Origin: CAWJLS01 sp963843755
GTDB taxonomy: Bacteria > Acidobacteriota > Thermoanaerobaculia > Multivoradales > DATKCC01
NCBI GenBank assembly: GCA_963843755.1
Contig: CAWJLS010000007.1
Coordinates: 1 to 64,000 of the forward strand
Length of the DNA: 64,000 nt
Direction of reading: 5' to 3'
In this document: in pieces, positions 1 through 9,008 of the stretch
Layout of the letters: every line of letters begins with the position of its first letter
How positions within the stretch are numbered: position 1 is the first letter of the stretch
The notes under the pieces: model-generated
Database searches by the model: none
What the model was told of the DNA's origin: nothing
What the model saw: the letters and a program-made list of their open reading frames with translations, nothing else
Made by a program: the position numbers and the translations under genes

Positions 1-925
1 CGACGTCCTCACGGTAGCGGAGCTTGCCCTGCATCCACCATTTGGCCAGTTGCTCGCGCCCTTCGGAAAATCGCTCGGCATAGCCGGAGATCAGGAAGCC
101 CTCGATCCTCGCCTGGTGGATGATCAGCCGAGTGAGCCAGCGGGGTCCCTGCTCGGGAGCCACGAGGTTGTCTTGCGAGCTCTGTCCGCAGACGACGATC
201 CTCGCCCGGGTGTTGATGCTGCGGATGACCGCGTCGGAGATGGCCCCGCCCACGTTGTCGAAGTACAGGTCGACGCCGGCAGGGCAGAGCTCCTCGATCG
301 CCAGCTCGAAGTCCACGGCGGTCCGGTCGTTGAACACCGCGTCGAGGCCGAGCTCGTCGCGCAGCCACGAGATCTCGGCATCGGACCCCGCCACGCCGAC
401 GACACGGCACCCCTTGATCTTGGCGATCTGGCCGACGACCATCCCCACCGCCCCTGCCGCCCCGGACACCACGACGGTCTCCCCGTCCCGAGGGACCCCG
501 AGCTCGAGCAGGCCGAAGTACGCGGCGAGCCCCGGCATCCCGAAGACACCGAGCGCGGTCGAGATCGGTGCCAGCCCGGGGTCGACGTTTCTCAGCTCGC
601 TGCCGGAGGCGACCGCGTACTCCTGCCATCCCAACATCCCTTCGACCACTTGACCGATCCGGAAGCCGGGATCCTCGGACTGCACCACCACGGCAACCGC
701 TCCGCCGGGCATGACCTCTCCGATGGCCACGGGCCGGGCGTAGGACTTCTCGGAGTCGTTCATCTGCCCGCGCATGGAGGGGTCGAGCGACAGGTAGAGC
801 GTCCGCACCAGGACCCCGCCGGCGGCGGGCGAGGGCAGCGCGGCGTAGACGAGCTGGAAGTCCGAGATCTTCGGGAGGCCCAGCGGCCGCGCCGCGAGCG
901 TGATCTGCCTGTTGACGGCCGCCAT
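1..925 (-). CDS. MDR-family NADP-dependent oxidoreductase (quinone/alkenal reductase-like), C-terminus cut by window edge
   Basis: This is a zinc-independent medium-chain dehydrogenase/reductase, the group that reduces 2-alkenals, prostaglandins or quinones with NADPH in the cytoplasm. Reading from the ATG at 925, the protein begins MAAVNRQITLAARP and contains SLDPSMRGQMND, typical of the leukotriene B4 dehydrogenase/curA group. The nucleotide-binding run GAAGAVGMVVGQIAKIKG lies near residue 155, followed by FDNVGG. There is no zinc-ligand pattern. About 308 codons are visible; relatives have about 335-345, so roughly the last 30 residues lie outside. A GGAAAGGA stretch about 14 bases upstream is a loosely spaced Shine-Dalgarno. 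Substrate is unknown. The family call is firm, the exact reaction is not. Confidence 0.85.
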   Translation of the reverse strand, partial: MAAVNRQITLAARPLGLPKISDFQLVYAALPSPAAGGVLVRTLYLSLDPSMRGQMNDSEKSYARPVAIGEVMPGGAVAVVVQSEDPGFRIGQVVEGMLGWQEYAVASGSELRNVDPGLAPISTALGVFGMPGLAAYFGLLELGVPRDGETVVVSGAAGAVGMVVGQIAKIKGCRVVGVAGSDAEISWLRDELGLDAVFNDRTAVDFELAIEELCPAGVDLYFDNVGGAISDAVIRSINTRARIVVCGQSSQDNLVAPEQGPRWLTRLIIHQARIEGFLISGYAERFSEGREQLAKWWMQGKLRYREDV

Positions 926-972
926 TGGGTATCACGTGTCCTTTCCGGTCCAGGTGCCGTGATGGTTAGGGC

Positions 973-1521
973 TCAGCGGCCGACGGTCCCGACGAGGAGC
1001 TCGTTGTGCACGTCGGTGACGCCCTTGGTGGCGCGCGCGATGCGCTCGGCGTCGCTCTTGATCGTCTCCGACCCGACCCGTCCGATCAGCGTCACCACTC
1101 CCTGCGAGGAGCTCACGTCGATGTCGCCGGCCCTGATCAGCGTGTTGCTGATGAGCTGCGACTTGACCTTGGAGCTGATCATCACGTCATCGATCCAGCC
1201 GCCGACCGTCCGCTCCCCGACCGTGAGCTCGTTCATCACACCCTTGACGCCTTCGGTGCGCCATGCGACCCGGCCGGCCTCGGTTCGGGCCGCCTCGGTG
1301 TCGACGACGCCGGTGAGGTAGACGACGCCCTCGTGGGTCGCGACGTCCACCTGCCCGGCCTTGACGCCGTCGTTGGCCTTCAGTGCCGACTCGAGCATCG
1401 AGCTGATTCCCGAGTCAGTGTGTTGCGTCGCGGGTGTCACCATCGTCGAAGCGCAGCCGGCGACACCGAGCAGCAGAACGCCCAGCAGAGAGCCGGTGAC
1501 CATTGCCAGTGTTCGTTTCAT
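973..1521 (-). CDS. BON-domain lipoprotein (osmotically inducible OsmY-like)
   Basis: This 182-residue protein has a lipoprotein signal peptide ending in the lipobox LGVAGC, with the lipidated cysteine at residue 23. Two BON domains follow, at about residues 37-100 and 110-180, each with the pattern of a helix, then V-x-V-x-x-x-x-G-V-V-x-L-x-G-x-V, then a closing N-E-L-x-V-G. BON domains bind phospholipid or help maintain the envelope; OsmY and DolP are the best-known relatives. It should sit on the periplasmic face of a membrane. An AGGAAGG Shine-Dalgarno lies about 9 bases before the ATG. Its promoter region is nearly duplicated upstream of the sortase substrate at 3246, so the two are probably co-regulated as envelope-stress genes (inference). 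Confidence 0.88.
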   Translation of the reverse strand: MKRTLAMVTGSLLGVLLLGVAGCASTMVTPATQHTDSGISSMLESALKANDGVKAGQVDVATHEGVVYLTGVVDTEAARTEAGRVAWRTEGVKGVMNELTVGERTVGGWIDDVMISSKVKSQLISNTLIRAGDIDVSSSQGVVTLIGRVGSETIKSDAERIARATKGVTDVHNELLVGTVGR

Positions 1522-1542
1522 GGGGTCGTCCTTCCTGAGTCG

Positions 1543-1560
1543 ACGTTCTTCATTGAACGT
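1543..1560 (-). promoter_or_regulatory. Perfect inverted repeat ACGTTC-N6-GAACGT at the predicted 5' end of the BON mRNA
   Basis: The two 6-base arms are exact complements with a 6-base spacer. The repeat starts 6 bases after the predicted -10 box, so it would be the first structure in the transcript (a 5'-terminal stem-loop) or a repressor site over the start point. The same element, with a different spacer, occupies the same place upstream of the sortase substrate (3271-3288). Confidence 0.55.
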
Positions 1561-1566
1561 ACCCTC

Positions 1567-1638
1567 AACCTAGCCCCTGGGCCGCTCATCGAGAAGAGCA
1601 CTTTCTACCCGGAATCGAGGTCGCGACGTAGGTAGAAA
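1567..1638 (-). promoter_or_regulatory. Promoter of the BON gene with an inverted TTTCTACC/GGTAGAAA operator
   Basis: An 8-base inverted repeat (TTTCTACC at 1602-1609, GGTAGAAA at 1631-1638) has a 21-base spacer. Reading on the minus strand, the inner arm is followed 29 bases later by a -10-like TAGGTT (1567-1572). The -35 position (TTCTCG) is poor, which fits an activator-dependent promoter. The same arms, spacer length and -10 distance recur at 3295-3367, and a shorter-spaced version lies at 3445-3508. The binding protein is unknown. Confidence 0.5.
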
Positions 1639-1669
1639 CCCCGTCGACACACCTCGCGCCCGTGAAGGT

Positions 1670-2290
1670 TCAGGGTTTCGAGCGGTTCACGAGGCGCGCG
1701 TGGACCACGAACCGGCGTGGGGAAGGCCCGACGTAGTCGAAGGGATAGCAGGTGACCAAGGTCAGGTCGCGGCCACCTCGTGGATCGATCACGTCCACCT
1801 GCGTCGGCTCGACCACGTCGGTCTCCACGACCTCGTAGGCGTAGGTCTTCCGAGGGGTCTCGACCTCGATCCGCTGCCCTATCGCCACGCCCCGAAGGCC
1901 CCGGAAGAACGAGTCCCGATGGGCGGCGAAGCTCGCGTTGCCGTGCTCGCCGGGAAGCGCCGTCCCCGGGAAGTGCCCCACGGCATGGCGCAACGTCGCG
2001 TCGTCGACCCCCTCGACGGCCATCGCGTCGACGCCGAGATCCGCGATCCGGATCCGGGCCACGACCTCACCCAGGGCCAATGGGGAAGCGGACTCTGGCG
2101 GGAGGAGCGGTTCTCCGGGGAGCTCGGAGGCCGCCGAGCGGGCCGACGCCACGAGCCGTTGCCCGGCACGGACCTGGACAGCTCGCCGCTGCCAGAGATC
2201 GGCCATCACCCACACCATGAGCACGCCGCCGACCAGCACCAACAGCAGACCCAGGCGACGGCGCCATGGGGACGGTGCGAGCCCCTGCAT
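1670..2290 (-). CDS. Class D-like sortase (transpeptidase)
   Basis: Sortases cut a C-terminal sorting motif in secreted proteins and join them to an amine acceptor on the cell surface. From the ATG at 2290 the protein has 206 residues: a membrane anchor at about 13-33 and a sortase beta-barrel from about 70 to the end. The catalytic triad is visible as His124 (AAHRD), Cys181 (TLVTCYPF) and Arg192/193 (PRRFVV). I chose 2290 over an upstream ATG at 2317 because AAGGA lies about 10 bases before it. The gene directly upstream encodes a protein with an LPTTAG sorting signal, so the pair is a dedicated sortase and substrate. An intrinsic terminator between them (2309-2356) suggests the sortase is made by read-through at a lower level. 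Confidence 0.9.
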   Translation of the reverse strand: MQGLAPSPWRRRLGLLLVLVGGVLMVWVMADLWQRRAVQVRAGQRLVASARSAASELPGEPLLPPESASPLALGEVVARIRIADLGVDAMAVEGVDDATLRHAVGHFPGTALPGEHGNASFAAHRDSFFRGLRGVAIGQRIEVETPRKTYAYEVVETDVVEPTQVDVIDPRGGRDLTLVTCYPFDYVGPSPRRFVVHARLVNRSKP

Positions 2291-2308
2291 CGTGGAGTCC
2301 TTTCCTTG

Positions 2309-2356
2309 ACAGAACAAACTCCCCGCCCGTGGATCGAAAGACCCCGAGGCGGGGAG
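2309..2356 (-). terminator. Intrinsic terminator between sortase substrate and sortase
   Basis: Perfect 9-base arms, CTCCCCGCC (2319-2327) and GGCGGGGAG (2348-2356), enclose a 20-base loop. On the minus strand the stem is followed by TTTGTTCT. It lies just after the substrate stop codon and before the sortase start, so it would make sortase expression depend on read-through. Confidence 0.7.
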
Positions 2357-2388
2357 GAGAGAAACTGCGTGCTACAGCTCGTGAGAGC

Positions 2389-3246
2389 CTAGCTCGAGAG
2401 CTTCACGGCCAGGCCGGTGGCGACCAGCAGGAGGCTCAATAGCGCGACTGCGGGCGTCCGGCCGGCGGTCGTCGGCAGCGTGTCCATCGGCTGCCGTGCG
2501 GTGGACGGCTGCGGTTCCGGTGTGGTCGCGGCGTAGCGCTCCGAAGCCGGCATGGTGGCGACGACGGGCTTGGCGTAGGGGTCCTTGTCGAGCTTGGCGA
2601 CGACGACGCGCTCCTTGGCGGGCATGTTGGCGATGGCTGGCGCGGCGTCCTGCTGCGCAGGGTGCTCGATGTCGCTGTAGGTCACCTTGACCGGCGAATC
2701 ATCGAAGCTGCCCGGCAAGAGCACCAGGCCCGTCGCCTTGTAGAGCGGGGGATTGACGTCCTCGACCCGATAGGTCAAGGCGACTCGTTGCCCGGGGCCC
2801 GGGAGGGGCTGGTGGAACGTCTTCGGATCGATGACGAACAGCTCTTGGCGCTCCGCCGTGCGGATGATCAGTTGCGACGGTCCGTTGACCGAAGGCTCGA
2901 CTCGCCCGATGATGGCGAGCTCGTTGCTGCCGGTCCCTTCCACCCAGACCTCCTGATCCACGAGGAGAACGTTCTCGGCGACCAACGAACCGGCTTCCGT
3001 CTCTCGCACGACGACGAGGTTCCCCTCGCCCACGACGCGCTTGGGCATGACGGTGTCCGGGTTCAGCGCGAACTCCAACTCGCCTTCGTTCGTCCACAAC
3101 CTGAGGGAATCAGCGTCTGTTGCGATGACCACGCCGGAGTGGATCGCGGTCTCGGTGTCTGTCTGGGCGGCCACGGTCGGGACGGCTCCCACGAACAACA
3201 GCAGCACCGCGATGCTGGATGCTACAGTGACTAGAAATCGATTCAT
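2389..3246 (-). CDS. Secreted protein with C-terminal LPTTAG sorting signal (sortase substrate)
   Basis: This 285-residue protein has a signal peptide (residues 1 to about 27, cleavage near VAAQ) and an extracellular part of about 230 residues rich in beta-strand pattern and resembling no family I can name. A proline/threonine-rich stalk follows. The C-terminus carries LPTTAG at 257-262, a hydrophobic segment at about 265-281 and a short lysine-containing tail, the classic layout of a sortase substrate. LPxTA matches the motif reported for class D sortases. The gene for a class D-like sortase follows immediately. AGGAAGGA precedes the ATG, and the 5' region closely copies that of the BON gene. 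The N-terminal domain might bind ligands or a polymer, but no function can be assigned. Confidence 0.85.
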   Translation of the reverse strand: MNRFLVTVASSIAVLLLFVGAVPTVAAQTDTETAIHSGVVIATDADSLRLWTNEGELEFALNPDTVMPKRVVGEGNLVVVRETEAGSLVAENVLLVDQEVWVEGTGSNELAIIGRVEPSVNGPSQLIIRTAERQELFVIDPKTFHQPLPGPGQRVALTYRVEDVNPPLYKATGLVLLPGSFDDSPVKVTYSDIEHPAQQDAAPAIANMPAKERVVVAKLDKDPYAKPVVATMPASERYAATTPEPQPSTARQPMDTLPTTAGRTPAVALLSLLLVATGLAVKLSS

Positions 3247-3270
3247 GTTACCTGCGTCCTTCCTGATGCG

Positions 3271-3288
3271 ACGTTCTCGATTGAACGT
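3271..3288 (-). promoter_or_regulatory. Perfect inverted repeat ACGTTC-N6-GAACGT at the predicted 5' end of the sortase-substrate mRNA
   Basis: The arms are identical to those at 1543-1560 and sit at the same place, 6 bases past the predicted -10 and 25 bases before the ATG. The downstream AGGAAGGACG is also shared. The whole leader is therefore a second copy of the BON leader. Confidence 0.55.
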
Positions 3289-3294
3289 GGTCTC

Positions 3295-3367
3295 ACCTTA
3301 GTCTCCAGGCAACTCTTGAAGGAAGAGCACTTTCTACCCGGGGCCGAGGGCGCGACGTAGGTAGAAA
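3295..3367 (-). promoter_or_regulatory. Promoter of the sortase-substrate gene with TTTCTACC/GGTAGAAA operator
   Basis: TTTCTACC (3331-3338) and GGTAGAAA (3360-3367) form an inverted repeat with a 21-base spacer, exactly as upstream of the BON gene. Thirty bases past the inner arm on the minus strand is a -10-like TAAGGT (3295-3300). The -35 is again poor. The spacer half CGCGACGTA is conserved between the two copies. Confidence 0.5.
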
Positions 3368-3444
3368 CCCCGTCGCGCGCCGCGGGGCAGTGTCGGTGCT
3401 CAGCTCCACCTCGATCGCCCCTGGCGCTGAGTACGGGAGGGGGT

Positions 3445-3508
3445 TTTCTACCTAGCCGCACCTGAGTAGAAACTGCGCTATTCCGGGCGACGATCGAGCG
3501 ACTAACCT
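3445..3508 (+). promoter_or_regulatory. Promoter of the desaturase gene with a related TTTCTACC/GTAGAAA operator
   Basis: TTTCTACC (3445-3452) and GTAGAAA (3466-3472) form a shorter-spaced inverted repeat facing the desaturase. TAACCT (3503-3508) begins 30 bases after the second arm, the same distance as in the two minus-strand promoters. The predicted start is near 3515. The 5' stem-loop ACGTTC-N6-GAACGT is absent here. The intergenic stretch 3247-3532 otherwise holds only these divergent promoters. Confidence 0.45.
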
Positions 3509-3532
3509 GGAAAAGCGGAGTGGGCCGGGCGG

Positions 3533-4615
3533 GTGCCGAGGAAGCCTCGACGCCCCTCGGTCCCACGGGCTCCGCGGCATTCCATGGACGACTCGACGCT
3601 CGATCTCAAGACCTTCCGCACACTGCTCTCGCCCTACGCGCGCCCGAGCACGCGGAAAGCGGTGGTACAGCTCGTCGACACCGCACTGCCGTTTGTCATC
3701 TGCTGGGCCCTGATGGTGGTGAGCCTGTCGGTGTCGTACGCCCTCACCCTGGCCCTGGCGGTGCCGACGGGTTTCCTGTTCATCCGCCTCTTCATTCTGC
3801 AGCACGACTGCGGCCACGGCTCGTTCTTCCGCTCGCGCACCGCCAATCACGTAGTGGGATCGCTGCTCGGGATCGTGACCCTGTTCCCGTATGGGTATTG
3901 GCGGCGCACGCACGCCATCCATCACGCCACCTCCGGCAACCTCGAGCGCCGGGAGCTGGGCGACGTCAAGACCTACACCGTGCGCGAGTACACCGCCTTC
4001 TCCCCGGTTCACCGGTGGCTGTATGCCCTCTACCGCCATCCACTGGTGCTCCTCGGGCTCGGTCCGGCCTACCAGTTCGTCCTCAAGCACCGCTTCCCGT
4101 TCGACATTCCGTGGTCGTGGAGGCGTGAGTGGGCGAGCGTGATGTGGACCAACGCCGGCATCGCCCTGGTCTTCGGCTCGCTGTCCTGGTGGCTGGGCTG
4201 GCGCGCGGTTCTCATGGTGCACCTGCCGGTGGTCTTCATCGCCGGTGCCGTCGGCGTCTTCCTCTTCTACGTCCAGCACCAGTTCGAGGACACCTACTGG
4301 GAGCACGAAGAGGGGTGGGACTTCTATCGAGCCGCCGTCCAGGGCAGCTCCTTTCTCGACCTGCCGAGGCCGCTCCGCTGGCTGACCGGAAACATCGGCT
4401 TCCATCACGTCCATCACCTGATGAGCCGCATCCCCAACTACCGCCTGGAGCAGTGCTTCCGTGAGGTTCCGGAGCTGGAGCGCGTCACCCGTCTCACGCT
4501 CTTGCAAGGCCTGCGGTGTCTCCGCCTCAAGCTGTGGGACGAAGAGACCCGGAGCCTCGTCGGCTTCGACGCCGTGCGGGAAGGAGGTCACGATGAACGT
4601 TCGTCCACTTCATGA
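3533..4615 (+). CDS. Membrane fatty acid desaturase
   Basis: This is a di-iron acyl-lipid desaturase that introduces double bonds into membrane acyl chains and so sets membrane fluidity. All three histidine boxes are present: HDCGH after the first hydrophobic pair, HAIHH, and HHVHH near the C-terminus. Four or more membrane segments surround them. The length, 360 residues from the GTG at 3533 or 343 from the ATG at 3584, fits the family. The start is uncertain: the GTG has a distant GCGGAG, and the ATG has no clear ribosome site. The reading frame runs 23 bases into groES, so the two are probably co-transcribed and translationally coupled. The upstream operator links it to the BON and sortase genes. 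Regiospecificity (for example delta-12) cannot be read. Confidence 0.88.
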   Translation: MPRKPRRPSVPRAPRHSMDDSTLDLKTFRTLLSPYARPSTRKAVVQLVDTALPFVICWALMVVSLSVSYALTLALAVPTGFLFIRLFILQHDCGHGSFFRSRTANHVVGSLLGIVTLFPYGYWRRTHAIHHATSGNLERRELGDVKTYTVREYTAFSPVHRWLYALYRHPLVLLGLGPAYQFVLKHRFPFDIPWSWRREWASVMWTNAGIALVFGSLSWWLGWRAVLMVHLPVVFIAGAVGVFLFYVQHQFEDTYWEHEEGWDFYRAAVQGSSFLDLPRPLRWLTGNIGFHHVHHLMSRIPNYRLEQCFREVPELERVTRLTLLQGLRCLRLKLWDEETRSLVGFDAVREGGHDERSSTS

Positions 4616-4883
4616 CCGGGTGCTCGTCCGACGGATCGAGCTCGCGGAGCAGGTGCGCGGTGGGATCATCATCCCCGAGTCTGCTCGGGAAAAGCCCCAG
4701 GAGGCCGAGGTCTTCGCGGTCGGCTCGGGCAAGATCAACGACGACGGCTCCCGTTCGCCCATGGGCGTCGAGAAGGGCGACCGCATCCTCATCGGCAAGT
4801 ACTCCGGGTCCGAGATCAAGATCGACGACGAGGAGTACCTGATCGTCCGCGAGGACGAGATCCTCGCTGTCATCGCGCGCTGA
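4593..4883 (+). CDS. groES: Co-chaperonin GroES
   Basis: GroES is the lid of the GroEL folding chamber in the cytoplasm. The 96-residue length is normal. The N-terminal RPLHDRVLVRR and the mobile loop with GGIIIPESAREKPQEAEV are typical. The ATG at 4593 has a strong AAGGAGGT four bases upstream; it lies inside the 3' end of the desaturase frame. groEL follows after 58 bases. I see no CIRCE element (TTAGCACTC-N9-GAGTGCTAA) upstream, so HrcA control is not evident and expression may come from the desaturase promoter. Confidence 0.97.
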   Translation: MNVRPLHDRVLVRRIELAEQVRGGIIIPESAREKPQEAEVFAVGSGKINDDGSRSPMGVEKGDRILIGKYSGSEIKIDDEEYLIVREDEILAVIAR

Positions 4884-4941
4884 GCCGATCCCTCCACACC
4901 CTCTCCACCGAGAGAAGACCGGAAGGCAAGAAGGCAAGAGA

Positions 4942-6570
<1,629 letters not shown>

Positions 6571-6683
6571 GACCACCGAGTCGGATCCGACAACTCCCCG
6601 GCTCGGACGGACGCGGGCCGAGCGGCCTGATGTCGCCGCGGGAGGAGCGCCGCCAGCGAGGAGCCGCTGGGCGAGGAGCGAAG

Positions 6684-7679
6684 GTGAGCCAGGCCTCTGA
6701 TGACAGAGATGCTGCGTCACCTTCCCGGGGGCTCCGAGAGTCTCGCCCGATGACGGCTCCGACCGAAGAAGAGGCGGCCGGAGTCGAGACCGCCGAAGGA
6801 CAGTTCGAGCCTGTGCCAGGTGACGGCGGCACGGCCCGTCTTCGGAGGGCGGCGGCGGAAGGGATCATGAGCATCGACCTGGTGTCGGCAGTAGCGGGGG
6901 ACCGCGAGCTGACCGGTCCGGAACAGGCTCTGATTCGCCGACACGAGCAAGAGCGCGGCAGCCGTTTCTTCTCGGACCTGCTCTATGCCATCTCGCATCA
7001 CGACTTCGCCAACGAGGCCGCCGAGTCGAGATGGCAAGAGATCCTGGTTCACAAGGAACGGCTCTCCGGCCTGCTCGGACGGGACGTGGGCATCACCGTC
7101 GCGGCGTTGGACTACCTCTCGAACATCACCGGCGAGCTGGAGAGCCCGACCTTGATCTCGGAAGCCCATGTCGCCGAGATCGCGGACCTCGCGATGCGAG
7201 ACGGGATGACCGGTCTCTTCAATCATGCGACCTGCTACGAGCTGGTGGACTTGGAGCTGAGGAACCACCGGCGCTATCGCACTGGAGTGTGTTTGCTGTT
7301 GCTGGACATCGACGATTTCAAAGCGATCAACGACAATGCGGGGTACCAAGAGGGAGACCGGGTGATCGTAGAGCTCGGCCGGGCGCTGGTCGAGGAGGCG
7401 AGAGACTCGGATATCTGTTGTCGACTCGGCGGCGACGAGTTCGTGGTCATTCTGCATCTCGCCGACGATCCGAGCGAGGCGAGCACGCTGGCGATGAGGA
7501 TCAAGGCCAGATCCGCCGAGATCACCGGCGATGGGTGGCAGGTGAGCATCAGTGTCGGGGTGGTTCTGGCTGATGGCGAGACGACCTCCGCTCGCTCCCT
7601 GCTGGAGAAGGCGGACCGTGCCCTCCGGGAGGCCAAGGTGCAGGGGAAGAACCGTGTTGTCCTCGGTTTGGTGAGGTGA
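6684..7679 (+). CDS. Diguanylate cyclase (GGDEF domain)
   Basis: The enzyme makes cyclic di-GMP from two GTP in the cytoplasm. The C-terminal GGDEF domain (about the last 165 residues) has the intact active-site motif RLGGDEFVVIL and, five residues earlier, RDSD, which matches the RxxD product-inhibition site. The N-terminal half is a helical region with HEQERGSRFFSDLLYAISHHDF and no recognised sensor domain; there are no membrane segments. I chose the GTG at 6684 because GAGGAG lies five bases upstream, giving 331 residues; an ATG at 6750 would give 309. It follows groEL by 113 bases and may be read from the same transcript, but that is not certain. Confidence 0.88.
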   Translation: MSQASDDRDAASPSRGLRESRPMTAPTEEEAAGVETAEGQFEPVPGDGGTARLRRAAAEGIMSIDLVSAVAGDRELTGPEQALIRRHEQERGSRFFSDLLYAISHHDFANEAAESRWQEILVHKERLSGLLGRDVGITVAALDYLSNITGELESPTLISEAHVAEIADLAMRDGMTGLFNHATCYELVDLELRNHRRYRTGVCLLLLDIDDFKAINDNAGYQEGDRVIVELGRALVEEARDSDICCRLGGDEFVVILHLADDPSEASTLAMRIKARSAEITGDGWQVSISVGVVLADGETTSARSLLEKADRALREAKVQGKNRVVLGLVR

Positions 7680-7702
7680 CGTCGCGGCACCCTGGCGAGC
7701 GA

Positions 7703-7752
7703 GCCCTCGGAACACCTGCCACAGGCTGCCGCGCAGGCTCCTGACCGAGGGC
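7703..7752. terminator. Two-tier hairpin between convergent genes
   Basis: Outer arms GCCCTCGG (7703-7710) and CCGAGGGC (7745-7752) are perfect complements. An inner pair, CCTGC (7715-7719) with GCAGG (7733-7737), nests inside. It lies between the diguanylate cyclase and the aminotransferase, which converge, so it could end both transcripts. There is no clear T-run. Confidence 0.4.
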
Positions 7753-7763
7753 GGGTGGGGAGC

Positions 7764-8888
7764 TCAGGACCGCTCGAGGTAGGCGCCGAAGGCGGCGAGG
7801 CCTTCTTCGAAGTCTGCGCGGCCGAAGCCGATCCGGAAGTGGCGGTGGTCGTCGGGGTCGAAAGTGGAGCCGGGGAGTAGCAGGACGCCGGCCCGATCCA
7901 ACACGTCGGTGCAGAAGTGGTGCGTGCCGACGCCGCCGCGCAGTGCCGGGTAGGCGACCGGGCCGCCGCGGGGCGCGACCCACTGCAGGCGGTCGCCGTG
8001 GTGCTCCATGAACCGCGTCAGCCGGTCGACGTTGCGGCGCACGATCTCCCGGTTGCGCCCGGCGACATGCTCGGCGTGGCGCAGCGCGAGGGCGGCGAGC
8101 AGCTCGCTCGGCGCCGGCGGGCAGATGGTCAGGTAGTCTTTGTAGGTCGCCAGCCGCTCGAGCAGCCGCCGGTCCCGGGTGGCGGCCCAGCCGATGCGGA
8201 GCCCGGCCAGGCCGAACGATTTCGACACCACGCCGAGGGAGACCGCGCTCTCCGACAGGTCGCACGCCGCCGGCAGCCGCTCGTCGTCGTCCAGCTCGAG
8301 AAGGCGGTAGACCTCGTCCGAGATCAGCCGGACGTCCCGCTCGTCCGCCTGCGCCACCAGCTCCTCGAAGCCCGGCCGGTCCATCAGGTAGCCGGTCGGG
8401 TTGTGGGGCAGGTTGACCACGGCGCCGGCCAGCGGACGGCCGTCGCCGGGGCCCCGCTGCCACAGGGCGTCGACGTCGAGCGCCCAGCCGTCGGCCGCGC
8501 GCACCCGCCAGAGCAGCACGTCGCAGCCGCGCCCGCGGGCCACCTCGTGGAGCGACTGATAGCAGGGGAAGTGGACGGCGATCCGGTCGCCGGGCTCGAA
8601 CGCCACCTGCATCAGGGCGTAGATCGCCTCCTCGCCGCCGCTGAAGACCAGCACGTCGTCCGGGCCGGTGCGCTCGTACTGGGAGGCGATGGCGGCCCGC
8701 AGCGCCGGGTGGCCGTTGGGCTCGGTGTAGCCCAGGCGCAGGTCCTCGAGCTCGCCTCGGGCGTCCGGCTCGAGCGCCAGCAGCTCGGCCACCGACCAGG
8801 ACTCGCAGTCGGAGGCACAGAGGTGGTGAGGCGCGGAGAACTCGTGCCGCGCGAAGAAGCGCTCCAGACGGAAGGGCGGAAGCTGCAT
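7764..8888 (-). CDS. PLP-dependent class I/II aminotransferase
   Basis: This is a fold-type I aminotransferase of 374 residues. Visible motifs are LRLGYTEPNGHPALRAAIA near the N-terminus, NLPHNPTGYLMD (the asparagine that contacts PLP), ISDEVYRLLE and the Schiff-base lysine in VVSKSFGLAGLRIGW, followed by a C-terminal arginine in HFRIGFGR. The substrate amino acid cannot be read; it differs clearly from the HisC later in the window. GAGGA lies about 9 bases before the ATG. It follows the CRTAC1 operon on the same strand after 120 bases and could be its last gene or stand alone. Confidence 0.87.
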   Translation of the reverse strand: MQLPPFRLERFFARHEFSAPHHLCASDCESWSVAELLALEPDARGELEDLRLGYTEPNGHPALRAAIASQYERTGPDDVLVFSGGEEAIYALMQVAFEPGDRIAVHFPCYQSLHEVARGRGCDVLLWRVRAADGWALDVDALWQRGPGDGRPLAGAVVNLPHNPTGYLMDRPGFEELVAQADERDVRLISDEVYRLLELDDDERLPAACDLSESAVSLGVVSKSFGLAGLRIGWAATRDRRLLERLATYKDYLTICPPAPSELLAALALRHAEHVAGRNREIVRRNVDRLTRFMEHHGDRLQWVAPRGGPVAYPALRGGVGTHHFCTDVLDRAGVLLLPGSTFDPDDHRHFRIGFGRADFEEGLAAFGAYLERS

Positions 8889-9008
8889 GGAAGACGATCC
8901 TCACGAGGAAGGGTACCGCATCGCCGGCCCTTCCGGCGCCCCCCTGCGGCGTGGTCGACGGCTCGCTGTGCGGCCGGTGGAGCCGCTGCCGCGCGACCTC
9001 GGCTGGAC

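Noticed and set aside
1521..3532. Sigma-54 promoters for the BON, sortase and desaturase genes
   Set aside because: No GG-N10-GC pair in the TGGCAC/TTGCA pattern is present; the conserved features fit a sigma-70 promoter with an activator site better.
6580..6591. Palindrome GTCGGATCCGAC after groEL as a terminator
   Set aside because: It has no loop and no T-run, and the next gene follows in the same direction.
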